A DNA stretch of 64,000 bases from Gracilaria gracilis (taxonomy: Eukaryota > Rhodophyta > Florideophyceae > Gracilariales > Gracilariaceae): assembly GCA_030374805.1 (NCBI GenBank), contig JARGSG010000222.1:248001-312000 (forward strand), written 5' to 3'. Of the stretch, positions 1 through 11,148 are shown piece by piece (within the stretch, counting starts at the first letter, position 1; the number at the start of each line of letters is the position of its first letter). Made by a program: the position numbers and the translations under genes. Under the pieces are notes generated by a model. It did no database searches and was not told the DNA's origin. It saw only the letters and a program-made list of their open reading frames with translations.

Positions 1-280
1 ACGAACCTATAGGAAACTAGACGATGAAGAATCGGCTAGGGAGTGCTTGAGGTTTACGACGGTCGGCTCTGCCCAGCGGGAGGTGCTTAAGTGCATCTTG
101 GGGAACAGCAGCAACGTTTCGAAAAACAATAAACAATCTATCTACAAAGGGGGTCTCTGAGGACTTGCACAACACAGTGCATGAGCCCTACACGTGGACA
201 CCCTGGGAGCACCTTGTGCACACTAAGTTACTACTATGCTACTATGCATACCCAATATGGGATTATTCTATTGCACTACA
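1..280 (-). repeat. 3' LTR of G1 (partial)
   Basis: Closely similar to 53806-54078, including the stretch reading ACCCTGGGAGCA near 200 and the common end TTGCACTACA, after which the two copies diverge at once. The LTR therefore ends in CA at 280 on the plus strand. The window begins inside this copy, so its outer end and the target duplication cannot be seen. Confidence 0.88.
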
Positions 281-293
281 GACTCCCCTTCTT
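281..293 (-). other. Polypurine tract of G1
   Basis: Read on the minus strand this is AAGAAGGGGAGTC, immediately before the LTR start TGTAGTGC. A purine run touching the 3' LTR primes plus-strand DNA synthesis in LTR elements, so it fixes G1's orientation. Confidence 0.75.
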
Positions 294-855
294 ATATCAG
301 CCTTCCTGTTTAGGTCCTGGGGGGTTACGGCCCTTGGGTATTTGAAGGACTCTTAGGTGAGTACCCACGAAGGGTCTTGTACGCGCACACATGCGCCCGA
401 CAATCGCTTCCGGAGGAGTCAAAGCCACTCCGGTGGGGGATGACGCATACCCGATGAGGAATTCTATTACAGACACAAAACCCAACGATTGGGGAACCAG
501 CAAATGGAGAAGGCATGATGCGGCGACCATAACTAGAATGACACGTTGCACGCGTCTTATTAAGGTCCTCGTCAGTGTATTCTGTGGCGCCACTTTCCCC
601 TCTTCCCTACAACGGGTGTCACGGTGCCCGTGCGGTTGCGAGTGTCAGTGTTTCAACGGTCGAGACGGACGTCTTGCCCGTTTTCAAGCGCGGCAGTTTG
701 CGCTACTCGAATCCCGTTAGTGTGCTTTTCTGCAATCACGGAAGCTCTGCAGTATGGCTGAAGAGGTGTCGTCGTCCGAATCGGTTGTGAATGGCGAAAT
801 GCGGTCTTGTCCCGTGTAAAGTTCAGCGGTCGTTGACCAGGAAGGGGCGCTTGCC
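294..855. other. G1 internal non-coding segment
   Basis: This lies between the polypurine tract and the plus-strand frame of G1. Short open frames exist on both strands but none shows a domain or reads into a neighbour. It may hold the promoter and leader of the plus-strand frame; nothing specific can be recognised. Confidence 0.4.
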
Positions 856-1831
856 ATGACGGACTTGGGAGTACCAGAGCCCGAGCAGGGACGCGAAGTC
901 GATATATCACCGTTGCAGCCCACTTCTGGTCCTATGTTCGACCCCAAACGGAGACTCCCTGGCGTTCCCTTACCGTTTTCTTCCGTTCCGGCTACTACTC
1001 TGGTGTCAGTGCCTACGTTAGCCGTCACTGCTTTAGCTGGCGCTCCCTCAATCAGCATGAGGCTCCAAGCGGGAGAACAGTGGGTCAATCCTACTCCAGC
1101 GTTCGATCACACCGGAAGCTCGAGCCGGTTTCATGTCGGCTCTTGGCATGTCGCCATTCCGTATCCGGTCCATGAGTACTTACCCATGGGGATGATGTAT
1201 CTCGACGCGAAACGGTTCGAAGCCGTCCTGACGTACCAGGGGTTTTCGCAGAAGAACCGACGTAACCGCATCGAATCTTGGCGGCCCCGCTCGGAGCATA
1301 TGCTCATTTATCTTTCTGAGAACATCCTTACGGCGGAAAGTGGCAGTATTCGTCCAGATATGCCGTTTGCCTGTTGTTGGGAAGAAATCAGCTACCAGCG
1401 AAGGCTGGCTGACATCATCGGCCGCCTAAGCGCCGACTACGCCAAATTTAGAGAGAACCTGAAGATACTTCCAGTGGGTCACTGCATGTTGGGCGCTATT
1501 GCCTTTCACCCTCCGTACGACCAGATATACTGGATCCGCCATCGAAAATAGTGGGGGGAGTTCGTTGCCGATGACTCCCGTATTAAGGACAAGCACAAGT
1601 ACCTATTCGGGTGGCATAACCAGGAATACTTTGATATGCCTGTGGCGTCTCGTAAGCAGCACTACATCTCAATTGGTTCTTCAATCGTGGAGGTTATTTC
1701 CGTGTCCGGCCACTTGGGTATTCCAACGCCATCCGTTTGGGCGAATTACTCGAACCTGATGTTAGACCCGAGAAACGCGTTCACCAATGCCATATGACAG
1801 GTGTTTTAGTCGAATGGGTGCTATTTGCCTT
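856..1831 (+). pseudogene. Antisense reading frame of G1, N-terminal part, broken by element A
   Basis: A frame of about 231 codons runs to a TAG at 1549-1551 and stays open after it in the same frame to about 1794. A one-base slip there leads into a frame that reaches the A insertion at 1831. Past A the same reading continues without a break at 20898: residues FAF before the insertion are followed by LGWLYAARYG after it. The strand is opposite to G1 gag-pol, so it would be an antisense accessory ORF between pol and the 3' LTR. I recognise no domain. The start is uncertain: the ATG at 856 opens the frame, but earlier in-frame sequence is also possible. Confidence 0.55.
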
Positions 1832-2045
1832 CGTCGGTGTTATCGGAATGCTAGTTTTGCGGTCAAAAATGATCGAATTAAAACGAACGAGAAACCGGTG
1901 AATTTATCCAAACTTGGAAGTGCTAGTTTCCGAAAATATTTCCACCTTTCTACTTGTGCTAGTTTTTCTCGAAAGAATTATTCCAAATTTTTTCCATCTT
2001 TGCTAGTTTGGATGGAAGGGAAACTAGTATACTTCTTTCGTTTAT
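1832..2045. repeat. Left end of A: terminal inverted repeat and subterminal GCTAGTTT repeats
   Basis: After the terminal CGTCGGTGTT the motif GCTAGTTT occurs about every 40-60 bases (about 1850, 1920, 1957, 2000), and AAACTAGT appears near 2022. Arrays of short subterminal repeats are typical transposase binding sites of EnSpm/CACTA-type elements. The same segment recurs at 62225-62420. Confidence 0.75.
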
Positions 2046-2378
2046 TGGTAATTTCGCAGCAAAATGTAAGTGTGTTAGTGTCATCTACGTTCATGTATAC
2101 GGCGGCGAATAGCGAGATAGACACTTAGATAGAAACTTAAATAGCTGTTTATCGGATAGGAATAGGAGTATATAAATAGATCGAATACCTTTTCAGTTTG
2201 TGGAGATCGGTTCACTGGTCAACACCTTTCACATCAGGCATTCGTTTACTAAATATATGAAACACCTTCGAATCACGTGAAATCATCCCCATCACTCTGT
2301 CCCACCGTCCGTGCGCCATATTACGCTCCCCGCTACGTACCCCCAATTCTCTCCAACACCCTCCAAACCTTCCCCGCC

Positions 2379-5300
2379 ATGCCCAACTGCTGCTCTGAAG
2401 GCTGCTCCTTCTTCGCCCGGACCATCCCCGCCATCCAAAGGCACCAGATGAGATGCCCCAATCGCCTCAACCCAAACAAGCGTTTCCTCTCTCCAGGCGG
2501 AGGCCTCCCCCACTTCCCCCCACGCATCAAGCGTCACAAGTCTACCCCCCACCTCCATACACCTCCCCCTCCCACAAACCGCCCTTCCGACAACGTCCCC
2601 GTCGCAGACGACGACTCCTACCACCACCAGCAACTCTCCCTCTCCCTCCACACCCAGGACGCCTACCACATCGCCCACAACCCCCGTCGGCTCCATCTCC
2701 CCCCTCCCCTACTACCCCCTCCTCCCCCTCTTCCTTCCCCCTCCTCAACAACCCCCACCTCGAACGCAAGGTCCTCTACATCTCTTCTATCGCCTCCTCT
2801 CTCGGCCTCCGAAAGGCTGAGGAACTCATCTCCCTCCTCCACAACCCCGCCTTCTCCAAATCCGCCTTCGACAACGCCTTCTCCTCCGCCTCTCAGTGTC
2901 TCAAACCTCAAACAGACCTCTTCCGACACCCAGTCAGCAACATCGGCTTCGCTTACACCACCGTCTCCGACCCACAGCAGCTCTTCTCCACCACCATCTT
3001 CCGAAAGGACCCCACCCAGGTCCTCAAACAACAACTCGCCCTCGCACACTTCCACAACACCTTCTTCCACCCCGTCTCCCACACAAAACCTTCTGGCTCT
3101 CCCGCTTTCGCCCACCCCATGGCCTGCACTCTCGGAAAAGATGCAGTCCCGGCCTTCAAAGCAGCAATCATGCACTCCTTCAACGACTCCTGCATCTAGC
3201 ACACCCCCGACTCCACCGGTATCGACTTTTTCATTAGCTTGGTCTAAATCTACTCCGCCAAGTCCTTAACCTCCCTCAAATCCTCTTCCATCACCTCCTA
3301 CCGCCTTCACATCACCCTTCTCAACTTCTCCGATGCCTTCCGTCGCAAGTGCATCACCGAACACCTCACCCTTCTCAGATACTTGCCAACCTCATTCCTC
3401 CCAACCAACCCCTCCCAAGACCACGACTCCATCCCTCAAACTTCCTTTCACATCCCCCGCCACACCAAAATGGAACTCATTCAGCTCGCCATCTCCAACC
3501 TCCTCGGCCCCCTCCTCTCCTCCGGTCTCAACAGCTTCCCCTTCCGTGATGCCCATGGCGTTCTCCGCCATTGTCACCCAATCATCGCCAGTTACTGCGC
3601 CGACATTCCTGAAGCAAAAGACATCCTCGCCATCTCCCACGGAACCCGCCCCCAACACCCTTGTCATAGATGCACCGTCTCCCGCACAGACCTTCCCCTA
3701 CACATTCAATCCCCATGCCCTCGAACTCAGCACCAGACCCTCGCCGCACGCAAATCACACTCCAATCTCCTCCAACAATCACAAGACGCTCTCCTTGCTC
3801 GTAAGCCCAGGATCTCCCGCAAAACAAAGGAAAAAGCCCTTGAAGCCCTCCACTCCCTCTCCCTCGCAAAGTACTCCTCCCTCTTCAAGTCATACCCTCT
3901 TCTCAACATCACCCCATTCCTCTCCCCTTACAACATCTTCACCTTCGAACCACTCCACAACTTCCATCTCGGCGTCTCCAAGCTCATCAAGCTCGCCGCC
4001 ATCGAGAGATTCCGCTCAGAAGCACTCTTCACCACCCCCCGTTCCTCCAAGTACCGTCTCGCCTTCAACTCCGTCCGCACTTCCATCTTCAAACATTCAA
4101 ACACCATCCTCTCCGCCATCGAAGAGCACTCCCCCGCAAACGGACTCCACAACGACTTCTCCACTTCCGACAACGCTCAAACTCTCAACGGTTTCTTCAC
4201 TACCGACGGCTTGCGTGGTATGCTCGAAGCAAAAGACTACCGCGCACTCGACATGGTCTTCTCCTTGATCGGCGCCTTCCTCGACCAATTCTGTGACGAA
4301 GTCGATTCAGCTCCCATCACTTCCGTCTTCTCCAAGTACTCAGACCTCCTCCTCGCTTCCATGCGATACAACACCTTCACCGAATGAACCGACGCCCGCC
4401 TCACCGACCTCCACAACCAAATCCGCTCCTTCAAGCGCACAGCCGTACTCGTCCTCGGCCCCCACCACACTTCCAGCCTCGGAACCCTCAAATTCCACCT
4501 CCTCGACCACATTGTGGAGGACATTCGCCGCTTAGGAGGCCTCCACTCCAATGATGCCGGCATATTCGAGCACGCCCACACCCTCTTCAAGTCCCACTAC
4601 TCCAAAACCTCAAAGCGCAGGTCCACCGCACATCAAGAAACCATTCGTGCCATCCACCGCTCCAACGCCATCAAGAACTGGAATCCCGTCTCCACAAACC
4701 CTTCCATCACCTCCTCCTCCCCTGGTCTCGCTTCTCCCCTCCAATCCCGAGAATCCGGTTTCGTCCGTGATGGAAAACACATCTCCTTCGCTGACCTAAT
4801 CACTGCCCACAAATTCATTCGCTCCAATCCTCACCTCCCTCACAAATCCTTCAAGACCTCTTTCCCCCAGATACCCTATCCATTCTTGCACAATTCGGAA
4901 GAGACGCCCTCCCATCCTTCATCATCCTCTCTCTCGAAGTCCTACAACTCACTGAAAACTCCCCCGCCCTCCGTCGGGCTCGACTCACCATAGTCAACTC
5001 CGCTTACGTCGTCGGCGGTTACATCCCAACACTCGACAACTACATTGAAGAGCGGAACGAGTTCGCGCCCCAAGATTTTCCAGTCCCTCTCATCCAACGA
5101 ATTTTTGCCACCCCCTCCTTCGGTCCATCCAACTCCCCAAAGTTCTCCCACATTCTAGTCGCCGGCTCCACCTGCCCCCCTCCACATCCATCGTCTCGGT
5201 TTGCAAACTCATCTCCCTTCTTCGTTTCGCCCTTCCTTCTTTAACTTCTTCTCCCAAAGAGTTCGCCTTCGTCCAGTTCATGGAACTCGTCCCACCCAGC

Positions 5301-5591
5301 GACGACGTCGATCTCACCCTAAACTGCGTTTGCCTCCGATGGGCAACAGACGACGAACATAACCACACCATCCACCCAGTTCCCATCTCTACCCACTCTA
5401 CTTCCGATAACGTTTCCCCTTGGTATGTACTCATCCCCTCTTCCTCCATCCTCGGCTCCGTTCATGTTCTCCGACAGAACTACCCCGCTCCTCCCTTCAC
5501 TTCTCGTCTACACTGGCGCTTTCACCGATTCTATCTCAATCGGTTCTATCGAGACCCCACCGCCAAGCCTTATTTACCATCAAACACGTAG
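2379..5591 (+). pseudogene. Plavaka-like transposase of element A (broken)
   Basis: The ATG at 2379 begins a Cys/His cluster (MPNCCSEGC, then H and C about 20 residues on), a likely zinc-binding N-terminus. After a proline/serine-rich linker the coding shifts frame near 2700-2760 and stays in one frame to 4993, with stops at 3197, 3244 and 4385. Plavaka/CACTA features are a stretch ending SYCADIPEAKDILAISHG, then CHRC (about 3590-3680), FEPLHNFHLGVSKL near 3950, and LKFHLLDHIVEDIRRLGG near 4490. Coding resumes in other frames to the TAG at 5591. The stop at 4385 is TGA where a Trp fits. Its role would have been cutting and moving A. Family assignment is from motif memory, not a search. Confidence 0.68.
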
Positions 5592-5749
5592 CATCTTTTC
5601 CATGTTAGCTTCAGCTTCATAAAAATTTAAACCCGCTTCGTTTCAATTGGAAGGAGTGAAGATACGCATGACATGAAAAAGAAGAAGCATCTCTTCCCCA
5701 TCCCACACATACCTCCACCCCTTCCCCCCCACTGCACCTCACTTTACCC

Positions 5750-8203
5750 TTAGTAGCCCGCCTCTTCCCTACCACCAACCCCTGTCTCTTCCCTGCATTC
5801 CGCTCGGTGTGCCACCAACCGCCCGAAACTCGCGTCCTCCGGTCGACAGGCCGCTATGTAACAATCAAGAACTGCACCTAGTCTCCGTGTTAGTTTTGCC
5901 ATAAAATAGTCCTCCCTCACAGCTAGGTATATCTTCTCCCTCGATGGTACCCACAGCCCAACTGTCGCAGTTCTCCCAGGGTTTCCCGACACACACCTCG
6001 GATCTCCATCCACAAATCCATCGTTCTCAAACTCCTCGGCATGCTCCTCCTGTAGCGATTGCCAGGCTACCCCCAGTATTCCTTCCACAGCCCCAAATAG
6101 ATATTTCCCATGCAAAGTAGAGAACAAAAGCTGTATTTGCCCTCCACGCCCCACAACCTCGTTCATAGTTTTCACCACACAGGCAATCCAGGAGTCAAGT
6201 CTCGCAAGGGGCATCACGGTCCCATCCACGTACTGCCGCTCACCGTTACTTTGCCTCTCCACTGCGTATCCCATATAATCCTCCAACACTGCCACCGCCA
6301 CCCCATTCTCGAAGTACATATCTTCATCATCAACCTCCCATGGTGGCCCAACCGCACGAGACCCGGAATACGCAAGGTCTTCGAACCGGCTCGTTCTCCA
6401 CGCACACAACTCATTCTCCCCGCCCTCCTCCCTTCCCATCAGCTTCTCGCGCGCCTCCCCCATCTGCTACTTTAGCTCTTCCCATAGCTCAGTCCCCTCA
6501 GTAGGTTTCGCACGTTTTGCAATCAAATCATATCCAAGGATTGAGGATAACTTGTCGCGAGCCGCCCGCTTCCGCACCCCAATCACATCGCTTATTGTAT
6601 GCTTCATCCGCTGCCTAAGACACTTGTCCGCCCTAACATTATCCACACACTCCTGTTTCCTTCCCGCTTCTCGTATCGTCTCCCAAGTATCTCTCATTAT
6701 TTCCGTCTCCACCACATACTTCAACAGCACATCACATCCTCCCTCCGTTGATAGCTTGTACGCTCTCATCTCATATGCCACTTGATACGGGCACCGAGGT
6801 ACCATCTCCTTCTCCCCAACCACAAATATGCTGCCCTCCCTACTTTCTCCCACCGTCTCACTCCTGTCCTTCCAGCTCCTACCAACCTTCTCCGTGTCAA
6901 AACAGAGTTCTGACGCCTCCAACTTTGCATAGTGAAGAATCTTGTCATATACAGCCCTTGCAAATCCGTAAAAACATTCTGGCACTTCTATTTCATGTTT
7001 TCGACGCCCCTTCACTTCCTTTCCACACCGTCTTCCCATCCTACCCTTCACAGCCTCCCTTAAACTTTCAATCAACACATTTTGCTGCTTCAGCTCCTCC
7101 CTCACGTGTTCCAATTCTTTCTGCGTGAGCTTCAAACTCACCATCATGGTAGAGTGACCCTCCTTCATATTTCCCAGCTTCCCTTTCAACAAATTCACCC
7201 TCTCAACCAGTTCAGACCTTGGCAACACGCGTAAGTTCTCTTCATCTCCTTCTGATATTCATGTAATCCCCATTTCCCTTGCTCCGTTCCTCTCTCCACG
7301 ATCCCCAGAATCTTCGGCTCCTGCTTCATGCCCATCGCCCTCAATCCGAACGGCATTATGCCTCACACGTATTGCTTCAGGCGTTCGTACCGCGGTTTCC
7401 ACCAAGTTCCCTCCAGTTCTATGCCTGTCTCCGACAACGACATCTTCTCCTTCGAATACCCTCCCATCTACTGGTATATTGTCTCTCACATTCTGAATCA
7501 CTGACCCACCACTGCTACGTCCTAAAACTCTCCCGGGCAAATTGTCTCGGAGCCATTCCATTCTCTCCACATTGGCGTGGCTCCCCATTCCATCGCCCAC
7601 ACGCCCAATTCGCCTCTCAATGCCCTCTGCGTTTCCATGCTCCCTCATATGCCTCATACCCCCCGCTTCCTCTTCCTCTCGCATCGCAGTATGTCGCGGT
7701 CCACCAGTTCTTTCTCTGCCCACTATTAGATTCCTCCTAACATCAACCACAACCTCCATGCCCTCGTTCCTCGCCTCCTGAACGCCTCCTCCTACTTCTC
7801 TTTCGCGACCCCTTCCCTCCCGAACGCCAACCCCAGCCACTCTCTCTCCCTCCTTCTCTCTAATACCACGGCTAACTATGCCACTTGTACTTCTTGTTAT
7901 CGTCCTCCCCTCTCCCCCAGTGCGACGCTCCCTCCCCTTCTCTATGAAATCTCCACACTCGCCTTCTTCTGCAACTTGCGTGGAGTCATCGCCCCTTCGC
8001 CGCCCACCTTTATCCCTACCGCCCCGCGCATCATCCTCCTGCCTTCCTCCCATCCCTCCCCTGCTTTCCCCTCCTCCATTTCCCATCTCATGTGGAAGCG
8101 GAGTAGCTTGTGTTACCAAAGCACTTATCGTTCGCTCGGTTCGCTGGGTTCGCACCGTTTGCTCGGTGCCCTCGGTTCGCTCGGTTCGCTCGGTTCGCTC
8201 CAA
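5750..8203 (-). pseudogene. Unknown cargo protein of A with Glu-Arg-Thr repeats (two internal stops)
   Basis: Reading leftward, one frame runs from about 8203 to 5750, broken only by TGA at 7259-7261 and TAG at 6467-6469. Sequence continues sensibly across both, so I read it as one gene of about 815 codons with two nonsense mutations; three separate genes are possible. It opens with tandem ERT/ERTEG repeats at a TTG, so the true start is unclear. The first third is low-complexity Gly/Arg/Glu; a coiled-coil stretch follows (about 7200-7050) and then a globular Cys-containing part. No known domain is recognised. It lies between the transposase and the methyltransferase-SET block. Confidence 0.5.
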
Positions 8204-8211
8204 AGGTCGGC

Positions 8212-8715
8212 CTCGATCACGTCTCTCCGTGTTCTACCTACCTTTCTCACGTAATCCGCTTCGAAGAGGGCGCGAAGTACGCCCAATACCGCCCTCGCCA
8301 ATTTCCACATCGCCGCTTCGAGGCGCACGCGTAGCACACCTTCACTCGACTTGTGGTAGAAATATCGCACCGTTTTAGTACTTTTCGGAATCACTTTCCG
8401 AAAATTGGGACGGAAATTTCCCTTCCTGTACGAAACCTTACTGCTAAAAACTATTACAATCTCACATGATATCACATGAACTCCGTATCTTCTATTCTAT
8501 GTAATTGAACGTCAACCCACTCCTCCGAATCCTATCCCCATTTTGTTTACGCCATTGGATTATAAAAGTGACGACACCCACTCACTTGGGGGAGTTCTCT
8601 TCCTCTCCTGTAGAACACGAGAGTTAGAGAGAAAGCGTAATAAATTGTACACAATTCGATTCTACACATACTATGGTACACCTTTCGGTTCTATAAGTCA
8701 TAAATCAATTGAACT
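8212..8715. other. Intergenic segment of A
   Basis: This separates the SET reading frame from the ERT-repeat gene, both on the minus strand. It is A+T-richer near 8440-8700. I see no domain-bearing frame. It would hold the SET gene's 3' region and the next gene's promoter. Confidence 0.4.
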
Positions 8716-9447
8716 CTACTCGATTACTATAGGATTCGAAGACGTACCCCATGTGTACTCCATTCCATAATCTGCAAACAACTTTTCTCCCACTTCTACA
8801 ACCCGAAGTGCCCGGACGGCAAGCATTCGGTATTCTCTTAATTGAAGTGGAGTTCGCCCAGTTCCTGGGGTTTGTCTCACCGCCACATTGGCACTCCGTC
8901 GCTGCTTCAAGCCATCCTCCACTGCATCTCTATCTTTATCCCCTTCCATATATTTTGGGTCGTTAATTTTTCCACCCAACGAAAATGGAGCGGGGACAAT
9001 CCATACAGGGATTGTAGGTACTTCTCGTCTCCTTTCCGGGAGTTTCCGGGATACCTCGCCTCGCAGGCTAACCTCCATCACATAAGTTCGAAAACGTGCG
9101 GCGGTGGCTCCCAAAAACCCTTCCCCATACTTTTTGTGTACTTCCTTTTTCTTACTTAAGTCATGGTACACAAGAGTTCCGTAAAAGAAACATATCTCTT
9201 CGTTCTTCTTGAAACGGCGCGTGGTAAACACTCCCACTCCTGCGTCATGGTGACGAATCGAAGATTTCCCAATGCGACAACCACACATAGTGGCCTCCAG
9301 GGCCAACATCGCGTTCCAATCCAGGAGACTGATCTTCCCTTGCAACGTTTTCGGCCACTCCTGCAGCGCTTTGCGCCTGCCGATCATGGCCATGCCCTCC
9401 TCCCGCCACATCGATGCCAGGAAATCTACAATATACGGTGGGAACAT
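8716..9447 (-). CDS. SET-domain protein (putative protein lysine methyltransferase) of A
   Basis: A 243-residue frame. SET hallmarks are a glycine motif GVGVF (residues 70-74) followed by basic residues and a YGTLVYHDL strand; INDP (161-164) with NVAV (187-190), where canonical proteins have NHSCxPN; and EKLFADYGMEY (221-231), the C-terminal motif that closes the active site. SET domains move methyl from S-adenosylmethionine to lysine, usually on histones. The canonical motif-III His is Asp here, as I recall in some protist SET-like proteins, so activity is uncertain. Its first bases overlap the end of the methyltransferase frame with a one-base offset, suggesting the two were one polypeptide. 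A histone substrate is inference. Confidence 0.7.
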   Translation of the reverse strand: MFPPYIVDFLASMWREEGMAMIGRRKALQEWPKTLQGKISLLDWNAMLALEATMCGCRIGKSSIRHHDAGVGVFTTRRFKKNEEICFFYGTLVYHDLSKKKEVHKKYGEGFLGATAARFRTYVMEVSLRGEVSRKLPERRREVPTIPVWIVPAPFSLGGKINDPKYMEGDKDRDAVEDGLKQRRSANVAVRQTPGTGRTPLQLREYRMLAVRALRVVEVGEKLFADYGMEYTWGTSSNPIVIE

Positions 9448-10639
9448 TCCACTTGGGAAATAAGTCCATCACGCGATTCACAGGGTTTCGGACCTCCTGC
9501 GTAATTTGAATGTCCGTCTCATTACCGCGCATGCACATCGCGAACTGAACAATCGCCGCGTGCCTAGCATGCGCAAAATAGTCAGGGTCCAGCTCACAAC
9601 CAATAAACTTCCGATGACGTTGTAACTCCATGCATGCCATGGCAGTCGAAAAAGTTCCCGCGAACAAGTTCACCACTGTATTACCTGGTTGCGAAAATCT
9701 GCTGATCAGCTCCTTCAACAACGCGCGAGGTTTTTGTTCCGACCTCACCTTTCGCAACATGTAGTCCCCACCCTCCTTCTTTCTTTTCCATTGAAGAGTC
9801 TCCCCATTGGACATGGGCGGTACCTGGTCAATAACACTGTGGTATCCTGGATACCTCGACTGCACGTAGTTGAAGTTCTCATAATTCACCATCGCATGCT
9901 GCTGTGCATAAGCGAGGCCACTTCGAACACCAAGTATTGCATACTCCATGGCAGGGAACAAGGAGCAAAACCTGCGTCCCGGGTTTCGCATGGGGTTGCC
10001 TTGCGACCGTATAAAACGAATTGGGACCTGGTCCACGACAAACGATCGCCTCGGAACCCCTTGCTCGTCCTTTGCTCCAATAAGGGAAAGCACCCTCGTC
10101 CACTGGTTCAGCTGTTCCAATGCACATAAGATAACGAAATGACCCCCCGGGCGTAGCAGCCTTGATATAAGCTTTGCCCTCTCCTTCATATGCTCAGCGT
10201 TCAGCATATCGTACCAACTGTTCTCCCGGTTCTTATCGACCCTTATGTTATATGGTGGGTCCATAAAAACGAGTTGAACTTTCTCAAATGGAGAGACTCC
10301 GTTGTTTAGCAGAGTCTCGTCCGTCTCCACCATATCCTCGAATCCGCAATTATAAATTCGAAAGTATTTCTCCATCTCCAGTTCACAACGTTGGAATGCC
10401 ATTTTATCGTCCAACGAGGAAATGGCAGGAGGAGGCTGTATGTCAGCGTCGGACGACTGTTCACCAACATCTTCATTCCCACTCTCCCCCACTACATCCA
10501 TTCCACTTCCGCCATCTCCATCCCCTCCTTGTTTCCCCTCCGAAGGATTTCCCCTTTCCAACTGCTCATCGTCATCGTCATGAATTTCGATGGCAGGCTC
10601 CGGTTTCGATATCGGCCTGCGAGGTATATCAGGGACCAT
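9245..10639 (-). CDS. Beta-class DNA amino-methyltransferase (probably N6-adenine) of A
   Basis: A 464-codon frame. The catalytic motif DPPY is at residues 127-130, followed by RPGGHFVI (163-170). EQKPRALLKELI (301-312) leads into the cofactor motif NLFAGTF (324-330), then GCELDPDYF. Catalytic motif before cofactor motif, with a target-recognition region between, defines the beta class of N6-adenine/N4-cytosine DNA methyltransferases; DPPY rather than SPPY favours adenine. The second Gly of the FxGxG-type motif is replaced. About 75 acidic, low-complexity residues precede the enzyme. True homology probably ends near residue 398; the rest overlaps the SET frame in another frame. Beta-class enzymes are typically bacterial, so ancient transfer is plausible but unproven. 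Confidence 0.78.
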   Translation of the reverse strand: MVPDIPRRPISKPEPAIEIHDDDDEQLERGNPSEGKQGGDGDGGSGMDVVGESGNEDVGEQSSDADIQPPPAISSLDDKMAFQRCELEMEKYFRIYNCGFEDMVETDETLLNNGVSPFEKVQLVFMDPPYNIRVDKNRENSWYDMLNAEHMKERAKLISRLLRPGGHFVILCALEQLNQWTRVLSLIGAKDEQGVPRRSFVVDQVPIRFIRSQGNPMRNPGRRFCSLFPAMEYAILGVRSGLAYAQQHAMVNYENFNYVQSRYPGYHSVIDQVPPMSNGETLQWKRKKEGGDYMLRKVRSEQKPRALLKELISRFSQPGNTVVNLFAGTFSTAMACMELQRHRKFIGCELDPDYFAHARHAAIVQFAMCMRGNETDIQITQEVRNPVNRVMDLFPKWNVPTVYCRFPGIDVAGGGHGHDRQAQSAAGVAENVAREDQSPGLERDVGPGGHYVWLSHWEIFDSSP

Positions 10640-11148
10640 GAGTGTTTTTTGATTTTAAAAGGGCTTATTGTCTCCAAGATAGAGGAGATAAGCGAGTTAG
10701 AGAAACAATCAAATCTCTGAGCAAACGCTCTTGACGGGTCCCTGCGAAACGTCTTTAGAACTGCCCATCGTCCAGGTTCTGATATTGTGTACAACTGCTC
10801 GTACACAACAACCTTGTTCAGATCAGAAATGAACTCCTTCGCAAGCGTTTGGAGGGCCACATAAATGTCTTCCGGAAGATTCCATACCCACGGTTGGACC
10901 TCGTCTTCCCGAAGAGTTTGGGTGTTGCTCGGTAGCAAGCGATGGTCGTTGTCTTTGTGCAGGAACCTCTCGGAACGCGTTTCAATAGGTTTAAACTGCA
11001 TTTCATCGTACACGAGCAGTAGGAAAGGGAGAACCATGACCTCAGCGCTAGGAAATCCCAGAAATTGGGAGAAACAATCCCGGGCCTTTGTTACCAGCTG
11101 CACACCAAAACCCGCACGCTGAGCTTGGAGATTCTGCGATATTTGCAC
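10492..11148 (-). CDS. Middle segment of the methyltransferase gene or a separate unknown frame
   Basis: A 218-codon frame between the N-terminal frame (11091-11783) and the methyltransferase. Residues down to about 10650 look like ordinary globular protein, for example QPWVWNLPEDIYVALQTLAK. After an A-run at about 10650 the methyltransferase frame takes over from ATG 10639, and this frame becomes a Met/Ser/Arg-rich shadow. I infer a one-base slip in the A-run and one continuous gene; an intron is possible. No domain recognised. Confidence 0.45.
   Translation of the reverse strand: MQISQNLQAQRAGFGVQLVTKARDCFSQFLGFPSAEVMVLPFLLLVYDEMQFKPIETRSERFLHKDNDHRLLPSNTQTLREDEVQPWVWNLPEDIYVALQTLAKEFISDLNKVVVYEQLYTISEPGRWAVLKTFRRDPSRAFAQRFDCFSNSLISSILETISPFKIKKHSWSLIYLAGRYRNRSLPSKFMTMTMSSWKGEILRRGNKEGMEMAEVEWM

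Noticed and set aside
2663..3202. Minus-strand Gly/Glu/Val-rich frames opposite the transposase
   Set aside because: Reverse reading of Pro/Ser/Thr-rich coding sequence; no counterpart conserved in A2.
2277..3269. A 330-residue Pro/Ser-rich protein
   Set aside because: Only its first part (from 2379) is the transposase N-terminus; after about 2750 the conserved reading moves to another frame and this frame is low-complexity shadow.
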